This document shows positions 41,639 through 51,066 of a DNA stretch of 64,000 nt, piece after piece (within the stretch, counting starts at the first letter, position 1; each line of letters starts with the position of its first letter). The notes under the pieces are model-generated. The model saw only the letters and a program-made list of their open reading frames with translations, was not told where the DNA came from and searched no databases. The DNA lies in contig JBNKKR010000017.1 of assembly GCA_050291935.1 (NCBI GenBank), forward strand, positions 5,617 to 69,616, read 5' to 3'. This DNA comes from Desulfocapsa sp050291935. Its GTDB lineage: Bacteria; Desulfobacterota; Desulfobulbia; Desulfobulbales; Desulfocapsaceae. Both the position numbers and the translations under genes were made by a program.

Positions 41639-43309
41639 CTATAAAACAATTATCGCGGCAAAACCAATAAGGAGCAAGGTATGAACTATTCCAAAAGGAA
41701 CAGGATCAACAGCCAATTCCTGCGGCTGTGTCCACGGACTTTTCTGCCCATTTTCCATGACGGCACGAATGCGGACATAATGGGTAATTGGTTCCAATTG
41801 TTCACGTATGGTATAGGACGGTTTGGTGAGGGTAGCATCAGCCATAACAACATTTTCAAATTGTTTGTCGGTTGCAATCTCAATGGCATATCCTGACATT
41901 TTTGCAATGGCAGGCCAACGTAAAACAATACCATCCTCCCCTTTTTCCAGCTCACCCAAACTCCCCAATTGCGGCTGCTCCACCACTTCCCAGGTTAATA
42001 TTGGAGAAAAGAGTGTTTCAAAACCATCTTTGGCAATAAGCTTTACCCTGAAAAAATAGTTTCCAGGCTGGAGTTCTTCAGTGCTAAACTCATTTTCCTG
42101 CAACTTTTCTTCGTGGAGTAATTTCGAAAACCCAGCGTCTTCCGCCAGTTGAATATAATATGAACTTGCGATATCTGAACGCATCCACTGGATAGTTGTC
42201 TTGGCATCAAAAGTCTGTAAACCATCATTGGGTTTTGAAATAAGCGGCGCTGCCGGAACGGTACGCACAGTAAAGGTGAAGGGACCTGTCGGAATAGACT
42301 CAAATTGAGCGGCATCCACTGCAGTAAAAAAAGCATGATACGTCCCATCCATTAAACCAGTTAAAACAAAATCTTTTCCCGGTTCAGCATTTTCTTCAAA
42401 GAGAGTCGTTAGTCCCTCAACATCTTCACTCACCCGTAAATGGATACGTTCTGCCTCGTTATGGGAAGGTGCGGTGATTACAACCGGTAAAACACGGTAA
42501 ATATCCTGCAATGTTGATACATTCGGAGGATCAGGAAGCTTTCTCGGGGGCTCAGGAGGGGTATCTTTCTTGACCGTTGAACCCTTGCCTTTTGTGAGCA
42601 TTACTTGTTTTCCAGCGGCACTCAGGCTTACGGTACCCTTTAGCGTCTCAACAATATTTGTCTCGTCTTCTCCTGCTTTAATCCGGTATTCGGTTCCCCT
42701 AATACCGGTGATAGCAATGGCTGTACGGGTGTTAAAGTGTTCATTGGCCTTCAATTTTTTTGCAACACTGTGGGTAATACGACCCTTTTTTAATAAAAAT
42801 TCCGCTTGTAATGTATCATCTGAAAGACGCAGTAAATAGCTCAGTTGCATCTCCGACCCAGGCCCAATTCTCGTGTGCTTATAATCAGGATACAAAAGAT
42901 GCACATATTCTTTCTTTTTAGTAACAACGGTTTGTCCAGGTAGTACCATATCACCCTTGTGCAGTTCACGGACCTGCTCATCAATATTAATCACCTTTGG
43001 TGACCCATTAACAGATGCTACCTTAGCCGATACATCTTTTGTTCGAAGAATGGAGAGCGGAACCTGCAATGTGGTATTTTCTCTAATGAAATAGGGGTCT
43101 TGCAGCCCATTAGTTTTTGCAATAATTGGCCAATCTGCCTGCTTATTGCAATATTTACGTGCAATATGGATAAGATTGGTCCCCTTCTCCACGTGCAATG
43201 GAACAAGCACCTCAGCTAAAGCTGTGGATGAAAAGACAGCTCCAATGAATAAAAAGAAGAAGAATAGACTCACACGTCCAGTACCGTATCTCTTTGCTCT
43301 TTTATGCAT
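41639..43309 (-). CDS. LysM- and FecR-domain periplasmic protein with C-terminal membrane helix
   Basis: A 556-residue protein: signal peptide (1-32), LysM-like domain at about 37-85 (V-E-K-G-T-N-L-I-H-I-A), FecR domain at about 120-240 with I-G-P-G-S-E-M and the G-I-R-G-T-E-Y-R motif, then a proline-rich linker and three fibronectin-III-like beta repeats at about 270-530 (T-I-Q-W-M-R, I-V-L-R-W-P). It ends in a hydrophobic helix of about 17 residues. It probably binds peptidoglycan and presents a sensory scaffold to the CHASE2 kinase encoded next. It lies between the regulator and kinase genes, so a role in this pathway is likely. Confidence 0.8.
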   Translation of the reverse strand: MHKRAKRYGTGRVSLFFFFLFIGAVFSSTALAEVLVPLHVEKGTNLIHIARKYCNKQADWPIIAKTNGLQDPYFIRENTTLQVPLSILRTKDVSAKVASVNGSPKVINIDEQVRELHKGDMVLPGQTVVTKKKEYVHLLYPDYKHTRIGPGSEMQLSYLLRLSDDTLQAEFLLKKGRITHSVAKKLKANEHFNTRTAIAITGIRGTEYRIKAGEDETNIVETLKGTVSLSAAGKQVMLTKGKGSTVKKDTPPEPPRKLPDPPNVSTLQDIYRVLPVVITAPSHNEAERIHLRVSEDVEGLTTLFEENAEPGKDFVLTGLMDGTYHAFFTAVDAAQFESIPTGPFTFTVRTVPAAPLISKPNDGLQTFDAKTTIQWMRSDIASSYYIQLAEDAGFSKLLHEEKLQENEFSTEELQPGNYFFRVKLIAKDGFETLFSPILTWEVVEQPQLGSLGELEKGEDGIVLRWPAIAKMSGYAIEIATDKQFENVVMADATLTKPSYTIREQLEPITHYVRIRAVMENGQKSPWTQPQELAVDPVPFGIVHTLLLIGFAAIIVL

Positions 43310-43344
43310 AATACACTCTACTTAAAAGTTATGAAATTTATCTG

Positions 43345-44058
43345 TTAGCTTGGGGTATGGGTAATTTTGTACCCCACTCCAGGTACCGCTGGCAACGAAA
43401 CAGACTGCAACTTATGGAGGCTCAATTTCTTGCGAATATTTCCAATATGGATAACAAGGGCCTTTGTCTCGCTGGTTGGAGAATAACCCATAACATCCTT
43501 TAATAACGCCGCATGGGATACCACCTCTTCTTTTCTTTGAACGAGGTAGTAGAGTAAATCAAATTCTGTTTTGGTAAAAGAGAGGGGGGCACCATCTGCA
43601 ACAGTGACCTCTCTTGCTGATGGGTTGATGGTAAGCTCACCGATGGTGAGCGTATTCAGTTCTTCGTCCTGACTATTCGCCCCACTTCTGCGTAAAACTG
43701 CCTGTACCCGCATCCATAATTCTTTAGGGCTAAATGGTTTAGTCACATAGTCATCCGCACCATGTTCAAACCCTTCAAGTCTCTCCTCCACACTTCCTTT
43801 ATCGGTGAGCAAAATAACAGGTGTCTGATTTACTTTCTTGCGCAACGTATCCAAAACAGAAAGACCATCGACAAAGGGTAAGACGATATCCAACACAATG
43901 AGATCAGGACAAAAAGAATCAACACATGCTAGGGCTTTACGCCCATCACCGGCGATCATAGCTTCAGCACCACGAGACTTAAAAAAGACCTTAAGCATCG
44001 TTGCAATGGCCTTATCATCTTCTACGATCAAGAGTTTCGCTGACGACATTGTTGACAT
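43345..44058 (-). CDS. OmpR-family response regulator
   Basis: A 237-residue regulator: receiver domain with E-D-D, phospho-Asp in L-I-V-L-D-I-V-L-P and K in V-T-K-P-F-S, then a winged-helix DNA-binding domain (L-S-F-T-K-T-E-F-D-L-L-Y-Y-L, and V-I-H-I-G-N-I-R-K-K-L). First gene of a set with the FecR/LysM protein and the CHASE2 kinase, which is its likely partner. A second ATG at 44049 could also be the start. Confidence 0.93.
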   Translation of the reverse strand: MSTMSSAKLLIVEDDKAIATMLKVFFKSRGAEAMIAGDGRKALACVDSFCPDLIVLDIVLPFVDGLSVLDTLRKKVNQTPVILLTDKGSVEERLEGFEHGADDYVTKPFSPKELWMRVQAVLRRSGANSQDEELNTLTIGELTINPSAREVTVADGAPLSFTKTEFDLLYYLVQRKEEVVSHAALLKDVMGYSPTSETKALVIHIGNIRKKLSLHKLQSVSLPAVPGVGYKITHTPS

Positions 44059-44378
44059 GAAAGAATCCTTAAATCGTGAAACTCATAAAAATATTTTTCA
44101 ATAGTTATGCAAGGGCACCAACTTAGCATCTATCACCTAAATGCGGTATGCGCCTGATTGACTGATATTTTTTATTTCCGTACCAGCCAAGAATCTTATA
44201 CCGCTGATACCACCTCATAGCAAGAAACTTTCTCGCCAAGACACCAAAGATACAAGGTTGTAGCGGCCAACAGAAGCAGGAGATTCCACTCTAACTTATT
44301 TTTTTCTGGAAATTTTCACAAAAAACGTTATTCCTGGGGACTCATTAAAATTAAGCCTTTTCCACTATTGGTTAGCAA
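44059..44378. other. Divergent intergenic region
   Basis: 320 bp between the OmpR-type regulator (minus) and the phosphatase gene (plus). No open frame, hairpin or promoter stood out, although promoters for both flanking genes are expected here. Confidence 0.4.
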
Positions 44379-44831
44379 ATGCAAACAATTAAAAACTACA
44401 TCCAAATACTCCCTCATATTGGCACATCAGGACAACCCACAGCGGAACAGCTCGGCATCATCGCAAAAGCCGGTTATGGTGCAGTCATTAATCTGGCAAT
44501 GCCCGAACATGATGCATCCTTTGACAATGAAGGAGGTATTGTAAGCAGACTTGGTATGCAATATTTTCATATACCGGTGCCTTTTGATGCTCCGCAAAAA
44601 GAGCATGTACGCCTCTTTTGCAACCTAATGGACGCATTGCAAGGGACACAGGTGTGGGCACATTGCATTCTCAACTACCGCGTTTCTGCATTTATGTATC
44701 ACTACCTGAGCAAGGTGGAAGGATTTGATAAAGAAAAGGCCATGTCGCCGATCTTTCAGGAATGGACACCAGATGAGATTTGGCAGCAGATATTATCGCT
44801 TACTGCTGTTGAAATTGGCTTGTGCTCGTAA
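44379..44831 (+). CDS. DSP-like protein tyrosine phosphatase family (DUF442-type) protein
   Basis: A 150-residue cytoplasmic protein. It shows G-T-S-G-Q-P-T-A-E-Q near residue 15, V-I-N-L-A-M-P at about 36-42 and the phosphatase-like loop H-C-x4-R (His95, Cys96, Arg101), here in the variant H-C-I-L-N-Y-R-V-S-A-F found in the 'protein tyrosine phosphatase family / beta-lactamase-hydrolase-like' group. The substrate is unknown. It stands alone; there is no strong Shine-Dalgarno sequence. Confidence 0.8.
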   Translation: MQTIKNYIQILPHIGTSGQPTAEQLGIIAKAGYGAVINLAMPEHDASFDNEGGIVSRLGMQYFHIPVPFDAPQKEHVRLFCNLMDALQGTQVWAHCILNYRVSAFMYHYLSKVEGFDKEKAMSPIFQEWTPDEIWQQILSLTAVEIGLCS

Positions 44832-45043
44832 AGGAATTTTGGTGGCCATTCCGGCAGATTGTTGATATCAATTATTGCTCAGATGTGGCCGCTGTCTGGA
44901 TTCCAGTGTTAAAAAATATGCAAATCACTAAAAACATATGCTATTAGTTTTGATCGCTAGGCTACCGGAAAATCCATAGGCTATCCTCAAATAGGCTGGC
45001 ACTTCACCCACAGATTTGTCTGAAGAGGCTTCATTTTTATGAC

Positions 45044-45133
45044 ACTCAACGCTTATGGTCACTTGCGCCGCCACCTGAACTTAACCATCAGGCCGCAGAC
45101 GATCACGACGTCAAGCGAACCTTATCGTTAGGG
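45044..45133 (-). repeat. attC-like recombination site (downstream of YcxB-like gene)
   Basis: A 90-bp imperfect palindrome. On the forward strand it begins with ACTCAAC (fits RYYYAAC) and ends with GTTAGGG (fits GTTRRR but not the final Y). Internal boxes pair partly (CTTGCG against CAAGCG; TTATGGT against ACCTTAT) and an inner hairpin is present. Read on the minus strand it follows the YcxB-like gene, whose last codons and stop lie inside it, as in integron gene cassettes. No integrase was found. It could be an unrelated palindrome. Confidence 0.4.
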
Positions 45134-45633
45134 TTTGCTATGTTATTTTTGCACAATAAATGGGTAGACAAAAACGATCTCAATTCGTTGAGTTTATAAG
45201 TATTTTTTACAACATACTTAGGTAAAAAATATGCCATTCTAGGGGATAAATAAAAAAAGAAAAATCTGTCAGTTTCAGTAGCCCTATACAAACCTTCCCA
45301 TTTTAGTTGCGTATTGAATGATGAGTTTGATATTTCAATGCCTTCTGTGTCGAAAATGAAATTTTGAGAATTACAAATTGTTTTATTTTTTTGTCTAGCC
45401 AAATACACTGTTAACGCCGTAATGATAGGTGTGAACCCAAATGCGAGTGGTATTATTAATATTTCAAAAAATGATGGATTTTCATTAATCCCTAACAAAA
45501 TAATAACAAGAATGAACAATCCTCCGAGGGGAAACAACATATTCATTATCAACAATGGTTTTGAACTATATTGAATGGACAATATAGCCAAATATTGGTC
45601 TATAAATATCTGATTATGTGAAAATTTAATCAT
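45103..45633 (-). CDS. YcxB-like small membrane protein
   Basis: A 176-residue protein with two adjacent membrane helices at about 30-70, then a cytoplasmic C-terminal domain with F-D-T-E-G-I-E-I and L-K-W-E-G-L-Y-R-A-x-E-T-D-R-F-F-F-F-Y-L near 95-130, the YcxB-like family pattern. It appears richer in A+T than its neighbours and is flanked by palindromes that resemble integron attC sites, which suggests acquisition. Function is unknown; YcxB-like genes are common accessory cargo. Confidence 0.65.
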   Translation of the reverse strand: MIKFSHNQIFIDQYLAILSIQYSSKPLLIMNMLFPLGGLFILVIILLGINENPSFFEILIIPLAFGFTPIITALTVYLARQKNKTICNSQNFIFDTEGIEISNSSFNTQLKWEGLYRATETDRFFFFYLSPRMAYFLPKYVVKNTYKLNELRSFLSTHLLCKNNIANPNDKVRLTS

Positions 45634-45978
45634 ATTATAATGCCCTAATGAAAAATTCGACGGCTTGTCCGATGTAACGGTTGATTAGCATGTCAAAAAG
45701 CTATTACCTGCCAGTTACCAAGTTGACCTAAAGTGTCACAAGAGAGCCTCGGATACCACATCAATTGGGCGCTGGTCGTCCTACCGCCCATAAGAATCGA
45801 CACAGATACTATCTTCAGAAAACGAAACGTTTTTTACCTGCCCATCAGCGATTAATGCCAAAATACCCATACCAATTCTCTTGCAATTCTGATTGGTATT
45901 CGACGATCATCCTTTCCGATACCTCTCAATTCTATAAACCTAATATTTATCACTTATAATGAAAGTAGCGTTAACCAT
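45634..45978. other. Intergenic region with a second attC-like palindrome
   Basis: 345 bp upstream of the YcxB-like gene. At 45650-45696 an imperfect palindrome CTAAT...ATTAG pairs over about 19 bp on each side, matching the size and asymmetry of a degenerate short attC site. Another inverted repeat, TGGGCG...CGCCCA, lies at 45766-45790. No gene with a ribosome-binding site was found. Confidence 0.35.
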
Positions 45979-47592
45979 CTACAAAACCCGAATAAAAAAA
46001 AGGTTCAAACAACCAATAATAAATCCAAGTAATGCTCCAAAGAGGTTTATATATTTGAACTGTTCTTCCATTATTGAGAGGAGCAAACCTTCAAGGCGTA
46101 AAAGATCCAAAGAGTCCACTTTATCCTTTACAATTTTTTGGATATTTAAGGAATTTACAAGACCAGGCACCTCTGCGGCTAACATGTTCGAAGAAATTTT
46201 CTGCAGGGAAGTGTACATACCTTCACGAACGCCTGCGGGTAAAAGCCTGGCCAGACGCCCAATTGGCCTGGCAAGGAGGTTGCTAAGGAGGTTTTCCACC
46301 ATGGAGTTGACAGTTTTACGCGTTTTTTCACTCTGTAAAAAATGGGCAATTTCATCCCTGCCCCACTGTTTTGCCCGCTCCACGCCCTCTTCTCCTACAA
46401 AATCAAACAGGACTTCGCCAAGGGCCAGTTTACCACCATCGATATGGGTTTCCACATTGTCTTTCACCATGGAGGCAAAGGCAGTGGTGGTTTCCGGTTC
46501 CTGCAAAAGAGCTAAAAGCTGTTCACTAAGGCGTGTGCAGACATTTTCCACCATTTCATCTTGGTTTTCACCTATAATGGTGGAGAGAGGCGTATTTAAA
46601 AAGGCCTGGCTTCTATCACGCAACGTGGAGGCAACCCTTTGTTGGATTTCCTCACTCTTAAGAGCATCAACGATCTCCTCTTCTTTTGCCACAAGATAAT
46701 CCCGAACCTTCCCTTCCACAACTTCGGGAGTAAGAAACCCTGCGACCATAACGGCCATGGGACCAAGGCTTGCCACAAAGGACTCAACCCCTTTGCGTAC
46801 ACCTACTACCACTTTCTCCCGTATTTCCGGTTCGGCAAGGATGCTTGCCAATTTGGCAAGCAGATGCGGTGTTTGCTGCTCAATACTTGTGATTATCGTA
46901 TGTTGCAGTTCTTCAGGTATAAGTTGCGCAAAACTCTTTTCCTGCGACAGGGAACCATATACTTTCTGCTGAACAAACGTTTCTACCCAACTGCTCATGG
47001 CAGGGCTTTTAAACATTCGTCCCAGACTCTCTTCAACCAGTCGATAAATCGACTCCCTGTCCTGACCAGGAAAAAATTGTTGGACATCCGTTGCCAACAA
47101 TCGTTCAAACTGCTCATCTAAAGAGTCATTGAGTATCTGCTTAAATGATTCGGATTCGATAAAGCTATGGATCGTTTTTTGGGCCTGATCAATTATTGCC
47201 TGCTCAGCAACATTGTAGTAACTACTATATTTTTCGGGGATAATCTCAGCCACTGCCCCCAAATCCTTACCAAGTAATTTCTCTCCCCTGCTTTCAATTA
47301 AAGCGTACAATGTTTTTTGAAAACTCTCTTTTTCAAGTGCTTTTTGGATCTCCTCACCGGTAAGTAGATGGGTACCAACCATTTCTCCTATATTTTTAGC
47401 AAGATCGGCTCGTTTGGATGGGATCACCCCAGGAGTCATCGGCAGACGCATCCCCCCAACATATTTTGCTTCAAGGGGTCTAAAGAGCATTTTAATGGCT
47501 ACTTTATTGGTCAAATACCCGATAAATGCACCGAGTACCGGAGGACTTACATAGGGGATAATTGCACTTAAGGTTGCTATATCAAAGGACAT
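45979..47592 (-). CDS. DUF445 (YheB-like) membrane protein
   Basis: A 537-residue protein with one N-terminal and one C-terminal membrane helix and a very long helical centre, as usual for DUF445. The conserved N-terminal motif G-A-F-I-G-Y-L-T-N-K-V-A-I-K-M-L-F-R-P-L is at about 21-40, then M-T-P-G-V-I-P-S-K-R-A-x-L-A-K-x-I-G; the C-terminal helix repeats a G-A-L-L-G-F-I-I-G pattern. Function is unknown. Its ATG overlaps the stop of the phosphoglycolate phosphatase gene by 11 bp. Confidence 0.85.
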   Translation of the reverse strand: MSFDIATLSAIIPYVSPPVLGAFIGYLTNKVAIKMLFRPLEAKYVGGMRLPMTPGVIPSKRADLAKNIGEMVGTHLLTGEEIQKALEKESFQKTLYALIESRGEKLLGKDLGAVAEIIPEKYSSYYNVAEQAIIDQAQKTIHSFIESESFKQILNDSLDEQFERLLATDVQQFFPGQDRESIYRLVEESLGRMFKSPAMSSWVETFVQQKVYGSLSQEKSFAQLIPEELQHTIITSIEQQTPHLLAKLASILAEPEIREKVVVGVRKGVESFVASLGPMAVMVAGFLTPEVVEGKVRDYLVAKEEEIVDALKSEEIQQRVASTLRDRSQAFLNTPLSTIIGENQDEMVENVCTRLSEQLLALLQEPETTTAFASMVKDNVETHIDGGKLALGEVLFDFVGEEGVERAKQWGRDEIAHFLQSEKTRKTVNSMVENLLSNLLARPIGRLARLLPAGVREGMYTSLQKISSNMLAAEVPGLVNSLNIQKIVKDKVDSLDLLRLEGLLLSIMEEQFKYINLFGALLGFIIGCLNLFFIRVL

Positions 47593-48232
47593 ACTTTACT
47601 ACCTCATCTGGTTTCGTGGCAATTTTCCAGGCCTTATTTTCAACAAGTTCCTCCCGCTTGCGAAATCCCCAGGTAACCCCAATGGTTTTCATCCCAGCAC
47701 GGCTTCCAGTCTGCATATCTGTTGCAGTGTCACCAACATAGGCTATTTCATCGACAGTTAGGCCCATTTTTTCAGCAATTTCTAAGGCCCCAACCGGATC
47801 GGGCTTTTTATTAATCCCTTCTCTTTTTCCATATACGCAATGGAAACGACAATCCGGGAAAAATTGTTCCACACATACTTTTGTAAATGCATGGGGTTTA
47901 TTGGACAACACCGCCACCAGTACACCTTCTCTATTAAACCGTTTCAACATTTCAACACTGCCAGCATAAGGCAGCGTATTGTCATGCCAGGTCTTGGCAT
48001 ATATTTCCGTAAATTTGGCCATCACCTTTTCAACGACGTCCGTCCCGACATCATCTGGTAAAATACGTTCCACCAAGGTCCGTAATCCATCACCTACAAA
48101 ATAACGATACTTCTCTTGTGGATGCGTTGGATACGCAAATGCGGCAAGACTTGCATTGGCGGCCTCTGCAAGATCTTGCAGGGTATCAAGCAGTGTACCG
48201 TCAAGATCAAAAATAACCCCTTTATATTGCAT
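47582..48232 (-). CDS. gph: HAD-family phosphoglycolate phosphatase
   Basis: A 216-residue HAD hydrolase. Motif I is F-D-L-D-G-T-L-L-D-T, motif II is the S-N-K stretch in V-L-S-N-K-P-H, motif III Lys is in K-K-P-D-P, motif IV is Y-V-G-D-T-A-T-D-M. The cap domain and G-V-T-W-G-F-R ending are typical of Gph/PGPase, which removes phosphate from 2-phosphoglycolate; a broader phosphatase role is possible. The start at 48232 is supported by AAGGAG 9 nt upstream; earlier in-frame ATGs exist at 48253 and 48268. Confidence 0.85.
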   Translation of the reverse strand: MQYKGVIFDLDGTLLDTLQDLAEAANASLAAFAYPTHPQEKYRYFVGDGLRTLVERILPDDVGTDVVEKVMAKFTEIYAKTWHDNTLPYAGSVEMLKRFNREGVLVAVLSNKPHAFTKVCVEQFFPDCRFHCVYGKREGINKKPDPVGALEIAEKMGLTVDEIAYVGDTATDMQTGSRAGMKTIGVTWGFRKREELVENKAWKIATKPDEVVKYVL

Positions 48233-48429
48233 GCAAAAAAACTCCTTTTCCATAACTGGATCTATCAAAACAGGGACAAACTACAGCTTTTTCCGACGTC
48301 AGCAAACATAGCACCTCAAAAAACTTCATACAATGGCAAATCAACCCTGTTATTTTGGACAGTTTTCTTTTATAAATGTTTTTAGGAATCGTAGCACAAT
48401 ACATTTTAAACAACAGGATCTATAGGACA

Positions 48430-49074
48430 ATGTGGTTTACACAATTTATTCGATCTTCAATTGGCAAAAAGTGGATAATGGCACTCAGTGGATGCTGCCT
48501 TACCCTGTTTCTCTGCACCCATGCGGCGGGTAATGCCACCCTTTTTGTAGGAACAAGCCTTTTTCAGGCCTACGCCGACCAACTCCATGCCCATCCATTA
48601 CTCGTCTTCTTCTTAAGTAACGGCTTAACAGCCATTTTTATCCTCCATATAGTCACCGGGATCCTTCTTACTCTGCAAAACCGCAAAGCCAGAATACAAA
48701 AGTATAAAATTCAAAAAAGGGCGAAAAACCTTGGCAACTCACAGGCAGCAGCATCCATGATTTATAGTGGGCTGTTTATCCTTGTCTTTCTTATCGCCCA
48801 TACAGCGGTGGTCTCCTTTGGTGATCATGGTGCAATCGGAAAAACCATTCAGTCATTATTTAGCTCTTTTTATGTATCTGTTTTTTACCTTATGGCCTTT
48901 ATTGCCCTTGCCCTGCACTTGAGCCATGGATTCTGGTCCATGTTGCAAACGCTTGGCATAAATCATCCTCGCTATAAGAACATTATTGCCTTTTCAACAT
49001 ACGCCGTACCCATTGTTTTTCTGCTTCTGTTTGGAAGCATGCCCCTTCTTTTTCTCTTTGGTACGGGTCAGTAA
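48430..49074 (+). CDS. frdC: Fumarate reductase/succinate dehydrogenase cytochrome b subunit
   Basis: A 214-residue membrane anchor of the B-type (diheme) quinol:fumarate reductase/succinate dehydrogenase family. It has five predicted helices, with candidate heme-ligand histidines in C-T-H-A-A-G-N, I-L-H-I-V-T-G, A-H-T-A-V-V and A-L-H-L-S-H-G-F-W-S, the positions expected for the family. The start at 48430 follows AGGAC by 3 nt; the open frame reaches further upstream to 48376 without a ribosome-binding site. It precedes frdA and frdB (CAB order) and exchanges electrons with menaquinone. Confidence 0.92.
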   Translation: MWFTQFIRSSIGKKWIMALSGCCLTLFLCTHAAGNATLFVGTSLFQAYADQLHAHPLLVFFLSNGLTAIFILHIVTGILLTLQNRKARIQKYKIQKRAKNLGNSQAAASMIYSGLFILVFLIAHTAVVSFGDHGAIGKTIQSLFSSFYVSVFYLMAFIALALHLSHGFWSMLQTLGINHPRYKNIIAFSTYAVPIVFLLLFGSMPLLFLFGTGQ

Positions 49075-49114
49075 CAGACTCTTTTTTGCTTTTTTTTAAC
49101 GCTTAGGAATCACC

Positions 49115-51043
49115 ATGCAACTACACGCAAATATTCCCGAAGGGCCCTTGGCTAAAAAATGGGACAATCACCGTTTTGCGGCAAAGCTCGTCAATCCCGC
49201 CAATCGCAGGAAATATAAAGTCATTGTCGTTGGCACAGGGCTTGCCGGCGCGTCAGCCTCGGCAACCCTTGCCGAACAGGGCTATAACGTGTCCACCTTT
49301 TGTATCCAGGACAGTCCAAGACGAGCCCATTCCATCGCAGCCCAAGGTGGAATAAATGCTGCGAAAAACTACCAAAATGATGGCGACTCCATTATGCGCC
49401 TCTTTTACGATACCATCAAAGGAGGCGATTTCAGATCTCGCGAGGCAAATGTGTATCGTCTTGCACAGGTGAGCAATAACATAATAGATCAATGTGTTGC
49501 CCAGGGAGTACCTTTTGCAAGGGAATATGGCGGCACCTTGGCCAACCGATCCTTTGGTGGAGCGCAGGTTTCAAGGACTTTTTATGCCCGTGGGCAGACT
49601 GGCCAGCAACTGTTGCTTGGCGCCTATTCCGCACTCTCAAGGCAAATAAAAACCGGAAAGGTAACCATGCACACCCGCCAGGAAATGATGGAACTAGTGG
49701 TGGTTGAAGGAAAAGCCAGGGGGATAATCACCAGAAATATCATCACCGGAGAACTTGAAAAACATTGTGCTGATGCGGTAATTCTTGCAACCGGTGGATA
49801 CGGAAACGCCTATTTCCTCTCCACCAACGCCATGGCCTCCAATGTTACCGCCGCCTGGCGAGCCCACAAAAAAGGGGCTGGTTTTGCCAATCCTTGTTTT
49901 GTTCAAATTCACCCAACCTGTATTCCTGTCCATGGCGATTACCAATCAAAACTTACACTGATGAGTGAAAGCCTGCGCAATGACGGACGGGTGTGGGTGC
50001 CTAAAAACCCAGGTGACACCAGAAATCCTGCCTCCATCCCCGAAGATGAGCGTGACTATTATCTGGAAAATAAATACCCAAGTTTTGGAAACCTGGTTCC
50101 CCGCGATGTGGCGTCTAGAAATGCCAAAGAACAGTGCGATGCCGGAAAAGGCGTTGGCAGCACTAAGCTTGCCGTTTACCTTGATTTTACGGAAGCGATT
50201 CGCCGTGATGGTCAGGAAACCATTCTCAAGAAATATGGTAACCTTTTCCAGATGTATGAAAAAATCACCGATTCAAATCCCCTCCATGAACCGATGATGA
50301 TTTACCCCGCTGTTCATTACACCATGGGGGGATTATGGGTGGATTATAACCTAATGACCACCATCGATGGGCTTTTCGCCATTGGTGAATGCAACTTTTC
50401 TGATCATGGTGCAAACCGGCTGGGAGCAAGTGCGCTGATGCAGGGATTGGCTGATGGGTATTTTATCATCGGAACTTCCATTGCCAACTACCTGGGTTCA
50501 ACCCAACATACACCTGTCACTACCAAAATTCCGGAGTTTCAGGAAGCACAAAAGGATGTGGAAAATCGTATTGCAAAACTCCTTGCGGCAAGCGCAAACG
50601 GGCCTGAAGGCAAAGTAACCGTTGATGCAGTACACAAAGAACTCGGTCTACTGCTCTGGGACAACTGTGGCATGGCACGTAACAAGGATGATCTTGAAAA
50701 AGCTTTACAAAAGCTCCCGGCCATCCAGGAAAAATTCTGGAATAATGTCTATATCCCCGGCAAAGGTGAAGAGCTTAATCAATCCCTGGAACGAGCAGGT
50801 CGTGTTGCTGACTTTTTAGAATTTGCAGAGATTATGATACGAGACGCCCTTGGCCGTGAAGAGTCCTGTGGATGTCATTTGCGAGAAGAAAGCCAGACAG
50901 AAGAAAATGAAGCAAAACGTGATGATGAGAATTACAGTTTTGTCTCCGTTTGGGAACATAAAGGCGAAGGAGAGAAACCAGAACTGCACAAAGAAACGCT
51001 CCATTTTGAAAATGTAGTTCCCAGTCAAAGATCTTATAAATAA
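49115..51043 (+). CDS. frdA: Fumarate reductase/succinate dehydrogenase flavoprotein subunit
   Basis: The 642-residue catalytic subunit interconverts fumarate and succinate. It has G-T-G-L-A-G-A near residue 40, the FAD-linking His in R-A-H-S-I-A-A-Q-G-G (His72), and the active-site regions H-P-T-C-I-P and H-Y-T-M-G-G-L-W-V-D. The C-terminal part contains a charged acidic insertion after C-G-C-H. Length and layout fit the epsilon/delta-proteobacterial B-type enzymes. TAGGA lies just before the ATG. In a lactate-oxidising anaerobe it may act in either direction. Confidence 0.95.
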   Translation: MQLHANIPEGPLAKKWDNHRFAAKLVNPANRRKYKVIVVGTGLAGASASATLAEQGYNVSTFCIQDSPRRAHSIAAQGGINAAKNYQNDGDSIMRLFYDTIKGGDFRSREANVYRLAQVSNNIIDQCVAQGVPFAREYGGTLANRSFGGAQVSRTFYARGQTGQQLLLGAYSALSRQIKTGKVTMHTRQEMMELVVVEGKARGIITRNIITGELEKHCADAVILATGGYGNAYFLSTNAMASNVTAAWRAHKKGAGFANPCFVQIHPTCIPVHGDYQSKLTLMSESLRNDGRVWVPKNPGDTRNPASIPEDERDYYLENKYPSFGNLVPRDVASRNAKEQCDAGKGVGSTKLAVYLDFTEAIRRDGQETILKKYGNLFQMYEKITDSNPLHEPMMIYPAVHYTMGGLWVDYNLMTTIDGLFAIGECNFSDHGANRLGASALMQGLADGYFIIGTSIANYLGSTQHTPVTTKIPEFQEAQKDVENRIAKLLAASANGPEGKVTVDAVHKELGLLLWDNCGMARNKDDLEKALQKLPAIQEKFWNNVYIPGKGEELNQSLERAGRVADFLEFAEIMIRDALGREESCGCHLREESQTEENEAKRDDENYSFVSVWEHKGEGEKPELHKETLHFENVVPSQRSYK

Positions 51044-51066
51044 CGAACTTGATGGAATCGTGATAT

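Noticed and set aside
44930..44945. ATGCTATTAG shared with about 37741 as a second repeat family
   Set aside because: Only about 14 bp match, with an indel; that is too short to separate from chance in AT-rich spacers.
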